Of a stretch of DNA of 6,218 nucleotides, positions 1 through 6,107 are shown piece after piece. Under the pieces are notes generated by a model that saw only the letters and a program-made list of their open reading frames with translations, made no database searches and was not told where the DNA came from. The DNA is taken from positions 1 to 6,218 of the forward strand of contig CANPNN010000080.1 in the NCBI GenBank assembly GCA_947575475.1, read 5' to 3'. The stretch is from an uncultured Pseudoflavonifractor sp. (GTDB taxonomy: Bacteria > Bacillota_A > Clostridia > Oscillospirales > Oscillospiraceae). Position numbers and translations under genes: made by a program. Positions within the stretch are counted from its first letter, which is position 1; each line of letters starts with the position of its first letter.

Positions 1-78
1 GAATTGGATCCACGCCTCGCCGTCCTGGCGAAGCTTTTGGATAAGAAGGATTCCCAGGAAAACGACGAGGAAGCATAA
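1..78 (+). CDS. YceD/DUF177 family protein, C-terminal fragment
   Basis: Only the last 25 codons and the TAA stop (76-78) are inside the window. The frame reads ELDPRLAVLAKLLDKK and then an acidic tail ending NDEEA. A DPRLAVL-K-LL stretch close to the C-terminus is typical of the YceD (DUF177) family, whose gene commonly lies directly upstream of rpmF and which is linked in the literature to large-ribosomal-subunit/23S rRNA metabolism. The rpmF start is 36 nt downstream and I see no terminator between the two, so they are probably cotranscribed. The identification rests on a short tail plus gene context; the reading frame itself is well supported. Confidence 0.75.
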   Translation, partial: ELDPRLAVLAKLLDKKDSQENDEEA

Positions 79-99
79 GAGATTTGCCCCTGTCACACT

Positions 100-108
100 A
101 AGGAGGTG
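100..108 (+). promoter_or_regulatory. Ribosome binding site of rpmF
   Basis: AAGGAGGTG is a near-perfect complement of the 16S rRNA 3' end and lies 6 nt before the ATG at 115. It fixes the rpmF start and suggests very efficient translation, as expected for a ribosomal protein. Confidence 0.9.
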
Positions 109-114
109 TTTTAG

Positions 115-297
115 ATGGCAGTACCCAAGAGTAAAGTGTCCAAGCAGCGCCGGAACAAGCGCCGCAGCAGCGTGTGGAAGCTGGAGACCCCCAGCGTGAA
201 CATCTGCCCCAAGTGCGGAGCCTACCGCCTGCCCCACCGGATGTGCAAGTCCTGCATGAGCTACAACGGCCACGATTTCAACAAGGCCGAGGCCTGA
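115..297 (+). CDS. rpmF: 50S ribosomal protein L32
   Basis: This 60-residue protein is a structural component of the large ribosomal subunit. It begins MAVPKSKVSKQRRNKRRS, the conserved basic N-terminus of bacterial L32, which threads into rRNA. It carries a four-cysteine zinc ribbon: C31-P-K-C34 and C44-K-S-C47. The length is normal for the family. All four cysteines are present, so this is the zinc-binding (C+) form; many bacteria also carry a cysteine-free paralogue used under zinc limitation, and none is seen here. The gene follows a YceD-type gene by 36 nt and is closed off by a strong terminator, so it is probably the last gene of its transcript. Confidence 0.98.
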   Translation: MAVPKSKVSKQRRNKRRSSVWKLETPSVNICPKCGAYRLPHRMCKSCMSYNGHDFNKAEA

Positions 298-308
298 TGG
301 ACAACGAA

Positions 309-342
309 AAGAAAGAGGGGAGTAGCCCCTCTTTCTTTTTTT
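309..342 (+). terminator. Intrinsic terminator after rpmF
   Basis: A 12-bp perfect stem (AAGAAAGAGGGG at 309-320 with CCCCTCTTTCTT at 326-337) has a 5-nt loop, AGTAG. It is followed by an uninterrupted run of T at 336-342. It starts 12 nt after the rpmF stop and separates the ribosomal-protein transcript from the der operon. Confidence 0.93.
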
Positions 343-369
343 ATGTGGGGAGCAAATAGCACACTGGAA

Positions 370-398
370 TTGATATTTCTTCCCGCCCATGATATACT
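370..398 (+). promoter_or_regulatory. Sigma-A promoter of the der-plsY-gpsA operon
   Basis: The -35 box TTGATA is at 370-375 and the -10 box TATACT at 393-398, with a 17-bp spacer. Each box differs from consensus at one position. Transcription would start near 404-406, giving a leader of only about 20 nt that contains the der ribosome binding site. The position directly after the rpmF terminator supports an independent operon. The call is from sequence match only; no start site has been mapped. Confidence 0.85.
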
Positions 399-408
399 AT
401 GGACAACG

Positions 409-416
409 AAAGGAAG
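409..416 (+). promoter_or_regulatory. Ribosome binding site that decides the der start
   Basis: AAAGGAAG lies 8 nt before the ATG at 425. An in-frame ATG at 389 would add 12 residues, but it lies upstream of the -10 box of the predicted promoter, would not be in the mRNA, and has no ribosome binding site. The start at 425 is therefore preferred. Confidence 0.85.
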
Positions 417-424
417 TGTTTTCC

Positions 425-1744
425 ATGTCTCGACCCCTGGTGGCCATCGTAGGCCGGCCCAACGTGGGCAAATCCATGCTTTTTAATAAGCTCACTGGGC
501 AGCGACTCTCTATCGTGGAGGACACTCCCGGCGTGACCCGTGACAGGCTCTACGCCCCCTGCGAGTGGAGAGGGAGAAAATTCGACCTGGTGGACACCGG
601 CGGCATCGAGCCGGGGACGGACAGCGAGATCCTGCTCTTCATGCGCCAGCAGGCCGAGATCGCCATCCAGAACGCCACCGTCATCGTGTTTCTCTGCGAC
701 ATCCAGACCGGGCTTACCGCCTCTGACCAGGAGGTGGGGGCTATGTTGTTGAAATCAGGCAAGCCGGTAGTACTGGCGGTAAATAAAATGGATAAGACCG
801 GCCTCACCGACCCGGAGGTTTACGAGTTCTACAACCTGGGCCTGGGGGACCCGATCCCTGTCTCCGCCGTCCATGGCCACGGCACGGGGGATCTTTTGGA
901 TGCGTGCTTCCAATATTTCCCCGAGACGGATGAGGAGGAAGAGGACGACGACGTCATCAAGGTGGCCATCATCGGCAAGCCCAACGTGGGCAAGTCCTCC
1001 CTTGTGAACCGCATTTTGGGGGAGGAGCGGGTCATCGTCTCCAACATGGCGGGTACCACCCGGGACGCCATCGACAACTATTTTGAAAATGACCAGGGGA
1101 AATACCTGTTCATAGACACAGCGGGCATGAGACGGAAATCCCGGGTGGATGACCGGGTGGAGAAATTCTCCGTTCTTCGGGCCACCATGGCCATCGAGAG
1201 AAGCGATGTGTGCCTCATCATGATCGACGCAAACGAGGGGGTCACCGAGCAGGACACCAAGGTGGCGGGCCTGGCCCACGAGGCAGGGAAGGCCTGTATC
1301 ATCGTGGTCAACAAGTGGGACGCGGTGGAGAAGAACGACAGGACCATGGACAACATGGTGAAGGACATCCGCCGGGACCTTGCCTATATGGACTATGCCC
1401 CCATTGTCTTTCTCTCCGCCCTGACGGGAAGCCGGGTGGATAAGCTCTTTGCCGTTATCAACGATGTGAACGACCAGGCCTCCATGCGTATCTCCACCGG
1501 GATGCTCAACGACGTTCTCTCTGACGCCACCGCCCGGGTCCAGCCCCCCACCGACAAGGGCAAGCGGCTGAAGGTCTATTATATGACCCAAGTGGGAGTG
1601 AAGCCCCCCCATTTCGTGATCTTCTGCAACCGGGCGGAGCTGTTCCATTTCTCCTACCAGCGGTATATCGAGAATCAGGTCCGGGCCACCTTTGGGCTTC
1701 AAGGCACACCGGTGAAGATCACCATCCGCCAGAAGGGCGACTGA
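425..1744 (+). CDS. der: Ribosome biogenesis GTPase Der (EngA), double Era-like GTPase
   Basis: Der is an essential cytoplasmic GTPase that acts in late 50S subunit assembly. The product is 439 residues, normal for the family. The first GTPase domain shows GRPNVGKS (10-17), DTGG (57-60) and NKMD (120-123). A short acidic linker (DEEEEDDD, 169-176) leads to the second domain with GKPNVGKS (184-191), AGTTRD (209-214), DTAG (231-234), NKWD (296-299) and SALTG (331-335). The C-terminal part, from about 355 to the end, matches the KH-like domain of Der, including the KVYYMTQVGVKPPHFVIFCN stretch. All nucleotide-binding motifs are intact. The start at 425 is chosen because of its ribosome binding site and because the longer in-frame start overlaps the promoter. 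plsY begins 13 nt after the stop, so the two genes are in one transcript. Confidence 0.98.
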   Translation: MSRPLVAIVGRPNVGKSMLFNKLTGQRLSIVEDTPGVTRDRLYAPCEWRGRKFDLVDTGGIEPGTDSEILLFMRQQAEIAIQNATVIVFLCDIQTGLTASDQEVGAMLLKSGKPVVLAVNKMDKTGLTDPEVYEFYNLGLGDPIPVSAVHGHGTGDLLDACFQYFPETDEEEEDDDVIKVAIIGKPNVGKSSLVNRILGEERVIVSNMAGTTRDAIDNYFENDQGKYLFIDTAGMRRKSRVDDRVEKFSVLRATMAIERSDVCLIMIDANEGVTEQDTKVAGLAHEAGKACIIVVNKWDAVEKNDRTMDNMVKDIRRDLAYMDYAPIVFLSALTGSRVDKLFAVINDVNDQASMRISTGMLNDVLSDATARVQPPTDKGKRLKVYYMTQVGVKPPHFVIFCNRAELFHFSYQRYIENQVRATFGLQGTPVKITIRQKGD

Positions 1745-1757
1745 GGAGGGCGAGGAG

Positions 1758-2438
1758 ATGGATATGACAGTGCTTTCTGACATAGGCTCAGCATTTGTAC
1801 TCCCCGCAATTTTGACCGCTGTGATCGCCTATTTCTGCGGCTGCTTCAACGGAGCTGTTATTGTCTCCAAATATATTCTCCATGATGACATCCGTACCCA
1901 CGGCAGCGGCAATGCGGGTTTGACCAACTTTTTCCGCACCTTCGGGGGCCCCCTGACCTTTGCGGTCATCCTCTGCGATGTGCTCAAGGCGGTGATCGCC
2001 ATTTTGGCGGGGAGCTTCTTGGTCGGGACGCTGATCGTGGACGACGTTCCGGTACTGGTCATGGCCAAGTACTGGGCCGCCTGCTTCTGTCTGCTGGGCC
2101 ATATGTTCCCCTGTATGTTCGGTTTCAAGGGGGGGAAGGGCATCCTGTCCGGGGGCACCATCGCCATCATGCTGGACTGGCGGCTGGCTCTGCTGGTGTG
2201 GGGCGGATTCATCCTGCTGGTGGCCTTGACCCGGTTTGTCTCTTTGGGGTCGGTCTATGCCGCCGGGGCCTTCCCGGTGGGCACATGGCTCTTTGTGAGC
2301 AATGACCCTGTCATCATGGCGATGGCCGTGTTTTTGGGCGCGCTCATTATCTGGATGCACCGGGCTAATATCACGCGGCTTTTGACAGGCAAAGAGAATA
2401 AGCTGTCTTTCCATAAGAAAAAGGAGGGCGGACAATGA
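1758..2438 (+). CDS. plsY: Acyl-phosphate:glycerol-3-phosphate acyltransferase PlsY
   Basis: PlsY is an integral membrane enzyme that transfers the acyl group of acyl-phosphate (made by PlsX, not in this window) to position 1 of sn-glycerol-3-phosphate, giving lysophosphatidic acid. The 226-residue product has the three family motifs: GSGNAGLTN (49-57), GHMFPCMFGFKGGKG (114-128) containing the phosphate-binding KGGKG loop, and RFVSLGSVYAA (159-169). The hydrophobic segments at about 11-38, 64-94, 98-120, 133-158 and 163-200 fit the multi-pass topology of the family. The C-terminal end has the usual HRANITRLLTGKENKLS. ATG codons at 1758 and 1764 are both plausible: GAGGAGGG (1743-1750) suits the first, GAGGAG (1752-1757) the second; the difference is two residues. 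The stop overlaps the gpsA start by 4 nt (ATGA), suggesting translational coupling. Confidence 0.97.
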   Translation: MDMTVLSDIGSAFVLPAILTAVIAYFCGCFNGAVIVSKYILHDDIRTHGSGNAGLTNFFRTFGGPLTFAVILCDVLKAVIAILAGSFLVGTLIVDDVPVLVMAKYWAACFCLLGHMFPCMFGFKGGKGILSGGTIAIMLDWRLALLVWGGFILLVALTRFVSLGSVYAAGAFPVGTWLFVSNDPVIMAMAVFLGALIIWMHRANITRLLTGKENKLSFHKKKEGGQ

Positions 2439-3436
2439 ATGTTACAGTCTTAGGTTCCGGCGGCTGGGGGACGGCCCTGGCTCTGCTGCTGTTGGAGAAC
2501 GGCCACAAGGTCACCCTTTGGTCCTACAAGGAAGAGGAATCCGCGGCCCTGCGGGAGAAGCGGGAAAACCCGGTCCTTCCCGGCGTGCCTTTGCCCGAAA
2601 AGTTGTCCCTTACCGCCGATATCGCCTGCGTAAGGGACAGCGCCGCGGTGGTGCTGGCTACCCCGTCCTTTGCCGTCCGGGCCACCGCCCGGCAGGCGAA
2701 GCCCTTCCTGGCCCCCGGCGCGGTCATGATCTCCGTATCCAAGGGGGTGGAGAAGGATACCTCCCTCACCCTCACCGAGGTCATCGCTCAGGAGGTGGGG
2801 GAGGACCATCCCATCGTGGCCCTCTCCGGTCCGTCCCACGCCGAGGAGGTGGGCCGGGGCGTTCCCACGGTGGTGGTTTCCGCCTCCAGGGATGAAAAGA
2901 GCGCCAAGCTGGTCCAGGACCTCTTTATGAATGAGCGCTTTCGGGTCTACACCACCGACGACGTGGTGGGGGTGGAGCTGGGGGCGGCCCTGAAGAACGT
3001 CATCGCCCTCTGCGCCGGGGTCAGCGACGGCCTGGGCTACGGGGACAACACCAAGGCGGCCCTGATGACCCGGGGCCTTACGGAAATTGCCCGCCTGGGG
3101 GAGGCTCTGGGGGGCCGGAAGGAGACCTTCGCAGGCCTTGCGGGGTTGGGGGACCTCATCGTCACCTGCACCTCCATGCACTCCCGGAACCGCCGTTGCG
3201 GCATCGCCATCGGCAAGGGTACCGCCCCGGAGCAGGCGGTGAAGGAGATGGGCATGGTGGTGGAGGGCTACTACGCCGCCGCCAACGCCAAGGCCCTGGC
3301 GGACAAGGTGGGGGTGGAAATGCCCATCACCCAGGCCGCCTGCCGGGTCCTCTACGAGGGCCGCTCTCCCCAAGAGGCCATGATGGAGCTGATGACCCGG
3401 GAGCGGAAGCAGGAGAGCGAGGAGAGCTGGGTATAA
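2435..3436 (+). CDS. gpsA: NAD(P)-dependent glycerol-3-phosphate dehydrogenase
   Basis: GpsA reduces dihydroxyacetone phosphate to sn-glycerol-3-phosphate in the cytoplasm, supplying the acceptor used by PlsY just upstream. The 333-residue length is normal. The N-terminal Rossmann fold begins MNVTVLGSGGWGTA with the dinucleotide loop GSGGWG at 7-12. Further family motifs are SKG (102-104), LSGPSHAEEV (130-139), AALKN with the presumed catalytic lysine K187, GLAGLGDLIVTCTS (234-247) and SRNRRCG (250-256), whose Arg-Asn contact substrate in the family. The ribosome binding site AAGGAGGG (2421-2428) lies inside the end of plsY, 6 nt before the ATG, and the genes overlap by 4 nt. The last ten or so residues (RERKQESEESWV) are a charged, poorly conserved tail. 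This is the last gene of the operon. Confidence 0.98.
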   Translation: MNVTVLGSGGWGTALALLLLENGHKVTLWSYKEEESAALREKRENPVLPGVPLPEKLSLTADIACVRDSAAVVLATPSFAVRATARQAKPFLAPGAVMISVSKGVEKDTSLTLTEVIAQEVGEDHPIVALSGPSHAEEVGRGVPTVVVSASRDEKSAKLVQDLFMNERFRVYTTDDVVGVELGAALKNVIALCAGVSDGLGYGDNTKAALMTRGLTEIARLGEALGGRKETFAGLAGLGDLIVTCTSMHSRNRRCGIAIGKGTAPEQAVKEMGMVVEGYYAAANAKALADKVGVEMPITQAACRVLYEGRSPQEAMMELMTRERKQESEESWV

Positions 3437-3446
3437 AGACGAAATA

Positions 3447-3484
3447 AAAATAGGCCTGCATCCTTTTGGATGCGGGCCTATTTT
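3447..3484. terminator. Bidirectional intrinsic terminator between convergent gpsA and the SLH-protein gene
   Basis: A 17-bp stem pairs AAAATAGGCCTGCATCC (3447-3463) with 3468-3484; the only imperfection is one position (3457/3474), a U-G wobble when transcribed from the plus strand and an A-C mismatch from the minus strand. The loop is TTTT. Reading plus, the stem ends in TATTTTCGTT; reading minus, it ends in TATTTTTATTTC. Both directions therefore have a T-rich tail. It begins 10 nt after the gpsA stop and its other arm ends 2 nt from the stop of the minus-strand gene, so it fills the whole gap and serves both. Confidence 0.92.
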
Positions 3485-3486
3485 CG

Positions 3487-6075
3487 TTATTCACCGTCAT
3501 ACATTCCTGTTTTCAGGTCAATGGTCTGGGTATAGGGGCTGCCGTAATGGCACTCGTTATAGGTGAGGGTAAAGGTATTCCCGTCCTCGCTGAGGGACAT
3601 GGCGTCGGGCATTCGTCCGGTGTAGTATACGGGATACCCGGCCTGTCCGCTGCCGTCGGTCCCGGTGATGGGAAGGCCCACAGTTTTTACCGAGCCCTCC
3701 GGGGTGTGCCGGACATCGCCGCTCACCTCGACGTCCACATCTGTTTTATATACCAACTCTAAGAAATAGGACCGGGTGCCGTTCTCGGCGGGAAAGTAGT
3801 GGAAGAGGAGGGTACACAGGGGGGCCTCGATGGTTTTCTCCACCACATAGCCCTCCTCGGCATAGCCTGCCAAGACGCGCTCCAGACTGGCCTCATAGGT
3901 GTTGACCTCCTCCGGTACCTCCGGGAGCCGCTCGGTGACCTCCCCGGTGGCCAGGTCCACGGTGTAGGTAAAATCTCCGGCGGCCCGGATAACCTGCCCC
4001 TCATACTCCAGCGGCTCATCGAAGTGATAGGAGTAGGTAAAACTCTTTTTGTCAGCGCTGAGTTCCATGCTGTCAGGGTTCCGGGAGAGCAGGGGGGAGT
4101 AATCATTGCCGGGGTGGGGCGGATTGAGGACAGCCCCATCCCCCTTGGCGGAGCCGGGCTTGTAGATGACGGTGACAACCCCCTTCTGGGCGTGCATCAT
4201 GCCACCGTAGTCGTTGACCACCACGGTACAGACATCGGTCTCAAACAGCCGCTCATTGTGGTAGCCGAAGCGGTTTCGCAGTTCAGAGAGGACGGAGTCA
4301 TAGACCCGCGTCTCCTGGGGCGCGGTCCGGATACGCAGACTGGGATCCAGAGACCGGGCCACCATGACGGCGGCCTCGGCCCGGGTGAGGGTCTTATATG
4401 GGTCAAAGGAGCCGGTTTCGTCTACACCGCTTAAAATACCTGCCTCATAGAGCCGGTAGACAGATTCATTTTCTTCAGCGCGGGGCAGATCGGGGATCTT
4501 ATCTACCTTGCAGAGAGGTTCCAGCTGCTCCCCGATGGCGTTGTAGAGAAGATGAGCAAAGGTAATACGGTAGGCCGGGTTCCCGGAGAGATTGGAGGAA
4601 AACAGGTCCTCCAACTCCCGCTCCCGGAGTGTGTAGGACAGATCCCGCCACCACTTGTCTCCGGCGGGGATCTGAGTGGAGGAAAGGAGCAGGTCATTGA
4701 CGCTCTCGTCCTCCGGGGTGAAAACCAGATAGTACGTCACATAGGCGATTTCCCGTACCCACTGTACCGTTCCCCGGTACTCTACGCCCTCCAGGGTCAC
4801 GGTGGCGCCTTGCGGTGGGTAGTAGTAACCGATAAAGGTGTCGAGCATTTCTTCGTCTTTGGGGCGGAGGTTGAGCCGGTCGGTATCCTCATGGCGGACA
4901 TAGGCGGTATCCCAGACATTCCGGTCGCCGGAAAAGCCCTCGTGCTTCAGCTTTCCATCGTCAGTCTCGATCTTCAGGTATCCCCAGTCCTCCGGGGCCT
5001 TCAGCAGAGAGCCGTCTCCGCCGTGGGCTGTATCATAGAGCCGGTAGGCCAGCATAACACACTCGGCGTTGGAGAGTTCCACATCCGGGGAAAAGATGTC
5101 CGGGGCGGTCCCTACCATGATCCCCTTTTCCGCACAGGTCTTGACCCCCTCCTCAAACCAGCTTCCGGCGGGCACGTCGGAAAATCCGCCCTCCCGACCG
5201 GGCTGGACAGTCCCTTCGGTGTGGCTCACAGACAGTTCCCCGGTGGTCATGTCCACGGTGTAGGTATAGGTTCCCGCCTCATGGAGGACCTCTCCGCTAT
5301 GCCGGACCAAAGGGGAGTCGAAGGTGTAGATATAGGTCAGGGCCTTCCCGTCTTCGGTGAGGGTCATAGAATCAGGGGCCAAGTGGGTGGGAGCGTAAGC
5401 GGTGTCCGTCAAAGTGGTGCTGGGCAGGATCAGTTTTTGAGAAAAGGGTTCCTCCCCACGAACTAGGACCAATTCATAGTCCTGCAATGAGTTGCCCTCC
5501 TCGTCGGGGGAGACGCAGTTGCTCCAGCGCAGGATGACAGAACCGAAAGGTCCATCAAGCCGACTTTCCAGTGTGTGATACGGACTGCCGGAGAGCACGT
5601 CGGCCACCCCGTCCTGAGAGAAGGGGGCGTAAGAGGACTTGGTGGTTCCGGCGGGCAGGTCCACGGTATAGGTGTAAATGCCAGCCTTCAAAGAGACGGC
5701 CTCCACATCCTCCTCCAGCAAATAAGCGTAGGTCAGGGTCTTTCTATCCTCGCTAAGTTCCAGCCTGTCGGGTCCCCGGATCAGCAGGGGAGCGTAGGGA
5801 TATTCCTGCTCAAGGCAGACGCCCTCCCCCGGCAGGGAACCGGCCTTGTAGATGATGGCGATACGGTTGTGAGGAGCCCGCATTCCCCCGCCGTTGTCAA
5901 AGACAAATACGGTGCAGTCATCCGTCTCATACGTCCAGTCGCTGCTGCTATTATAGTGGGAGCCACCCCGCAGTTCCGCCACGGCCTCCTCATAGGTCAT
6001 TCCCGCCGCGGAGCAGGGAAGGGAAAGGCCCATAAATAGGGCCACGCACAGGAAAAGGGACGCGAACGTTTTCAT
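3487..6075 (-). CDS. Exported SLH-domain protein with four homologous repeat modules
   Basis: I do not recognise a named gene. The 862-residue product starts with a signal peptide (MKTFASLFLCVALFMGLS, cleavage probably after A23 or A24), so it is secreted. Module A1 spans about 27-143 and B1 about 156-280. An SLH domain follows at 297-348 (FSDVPAGSWFEEGVKTCAEK, then GIMVGTAPDIFSPDVELSNA). An insert with no family I recognise covers about 361-486. The tail of a second SLH domain is at about 499-526 and a third SLH domain at 527-582 (YRLYEAGILSGVDETGSFDP, then LTRAE at 563-567). Modules A2 (590-712) and B2 (725-858) follow. SLH domains usually tether proteins to cell-wall polymers, so a surface location is inferred. 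There is no LPXTG motif, and the cysteine in the signal region (SLPC) does not fit a lipobox. The start at 6075 has AGGGGGTG 6 nt upstream; an in-frame ATG at 6117 lies upstream of the -10 box and is rejected. The gene seems to be transcribed alone. Function unknown. Confidence 0.93.
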   Translation of the reverse strand: MKTFASLFLCVALFMGLSLPCSAAGMTYEEAVAELRGGSHYNSSSDWTYETDDCTVFVFDNGGGMRAPHNRIAIIYKAGSLPGEGVCLEQEYPYAPLLIRGPDRLELSEDRKTLTYAYLLEEDVEAVSLKAGIYTYTVDLPAGTTKSSYAPFSQDGVADVLSGSPYHTLESRLDGPFGSVILRWSNCVSPDEEGNSLQDYELVLVRGEEPFSQKLILPSTTLTDTAYAPTHLAPDSMTLTEDGKALTYIYTFDSPLVRHSGEVLHEAGTYTYTVDMTTGELSVSHTEGTVQPGREGGFSDVPAGSWFEEGVKTCAEKGIMVGTAPDIFSPDVELSNAECVMLAYRLYDTAHGGDGSLLKAPEDWGYLKIETDDGKLKHEGFSGDRNVWDTAYVRHEDTDRLNLRPKDEEMLDTFIGYYYPPQGATVTLEGVEYRGTVQWVREIAYVTYYLVFTPEDESVNDLLLSSTQIPAGDKWWRDLSYTLRERELEDLFSSNLSGNPAYRITFAHLLYNAIGEQLEPLCKVDKIPDLPRAEENESVYRLYEAGILSGVDETGSFDPYKTLTRAEAAVMVARSLDPSLRIRTAPQETRVYDSVLSELRNRFGYHNERLFETDVCTVVVNDYGGMMHAQKGVVTVIYKPGSAKGDGAVLNPPHPGNDYSPLLSRNPDSMELSADKKSFTYSYHFDEPLEYEGQVIRAAGDFTYTVDLATGEVTERLPEVPEEVNTYEASLERVLAGYAEEGYVVEKTIEAPLCTLLFHYFPAENGTRSYFLELVYKTDVDVEVSGDVRHTPEGSVKTVGLPITGTDGSGQAGYPVYYTGRMPDAMSLSEDGNTFTLTYNECHYGSPYTQTIDLKTGMYDGE
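3502..4308 (-). repeat. Second A-B repeat unit of the SLH protein (modules A2 and B2)
   Basis: Module A2 (residues 590-712, bases 3940-4308) contains YDSVLSELR, then TDVCTVVVNDYGG, IYKPGS, PDSMELSADKKSFTYSYHFD and FTYTVDLATGE. Module B2 (725-858, bases 3502-3903) contains YEASLERVLAGY, APLCTLLFHYF, PDAMSLSEDGNTFTLTY and TQTIDLKTG. The order of elements matches that in A1 and B1. The similarity is at protein level; the DNA has diverged except for short stretches such as the one encoding TYTVDL, so the duplication is not recent. Confidence 0.8.
4330..5187 (-). other. SLH region: SLH1, unassigned insert, SLH2 remnant, SLH3
   Basis: SLH1 is encoded at 5032-5187, the insert at 4618-4995, the tail of SLH2 at 4498-4581 and SLH3 at 4330-4497. 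SLH3 is the best match and keeps LTRAE. In SLH1 the corresponding position reads LSNAE, and in SLH2 YRITF. The insert starts PEDWGYLKIE, contains many aromatic residues (FIGYYYPP, VTYYLVF, KWWRDLSY) and a predicted beta-rich pattern, and seems to replace the first half of SLH2. I cannot assign the insert to a family from sequence alone. Confidence 0.75.
5236..5997 (-). repeat. First A-B repeat unit of the SLH protein (modules A1 and B1)
   Basis: Module A1 (residues 27-143, bases 5647-5997) contains TYEEAVAELR, TDDCTVFVFDNGG, IIYKAGS, PDRLELSEDRKTLTYAY and YTYTVDLPAG. Module B1 (156-280, bases 5236-5610) contains GVADVLSGSPY, GPFGSVILRW, PDSMTLTEDGKALTYIYTFD and YTYTVDMTTGE. A1 resembles A2 most closely and B1 resembles B2. 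The shared core is an N-terminal helix-like stretch, a C-T-[VL] strand (Gly replaces Cys in B1), a PD-x-[ML]-x-L-[ST]-x-D strand and a terminal TYTVD strand. Confidence 0.8.
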
Positions 6076-6081
6076 CCTTGG

Positions 6082-6089
6082 CACCCCCT
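6082..6089 (-). promoter_or_regulatory. Ribosome binding site that decides the SLH-protein start
   Basis: On the minus strand AGGGGGTG lies 6 nt before the ATG at 6075-6073, which opens directly into a signal peptide. The longer in-frame start (6117) would place 14 polar residues before the signal peptide. Confidence 0.85.
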
Positions 6090-6107
6090 GACGAATTTGA
6101 TACTTCC

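Noticed and set aside
297..359. Possible 20-codon small gene starting at the ATG that overlaps the rpmF stop (MDNEKKEGSSPSFFFYVGSK)
   Set aside because: Most of it is the translation of the terminator hairpin and its T-run, so the message would end inside it, and there is no proper ribosome binding site.
389..424. N-terminal extension of Der from the ATG at 389
   Set aside because: The ATG lies upstream of the -10 box of a near-consensus promoter; the ATG at 425 has a well-spaced ribosome binding site and gives the usual Der N-terminus.
755..1783. 342-codon open frame on the minus strand, antisense to der
   Set aside because: It is a shadow of der in GC-rich DNA: the protein is low-complexity (rich in His, Gly, Val, Asp), matches no family, and lies fully opposite a certain gene.
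2450..3373. 307-codon open frame on the minus strand, antisense to gpsA
   Set aside because: Same type of artefact; Gly/His-rich, no domain, no ribosome binding site or promoter, and gpsA is unambiguous.
4552..5466. 304-codon and other open frames on the plus strand opposite the SLH-protein gene
   Set aside because: They are complements of the SLH gene with atypical composition. The minus-strand gene has a signal peptide, promoter, ribosome binding site and recognisable domains.
6010..6015. Lipoprotein signal (SLPC at residues 18-21 of the SLH protein)
   Set aside because: Pro at the -1 position and no [AGS] before Cys do not fit a lipobox; a normal signal-peptidase I site (CSA-A) follows directly.
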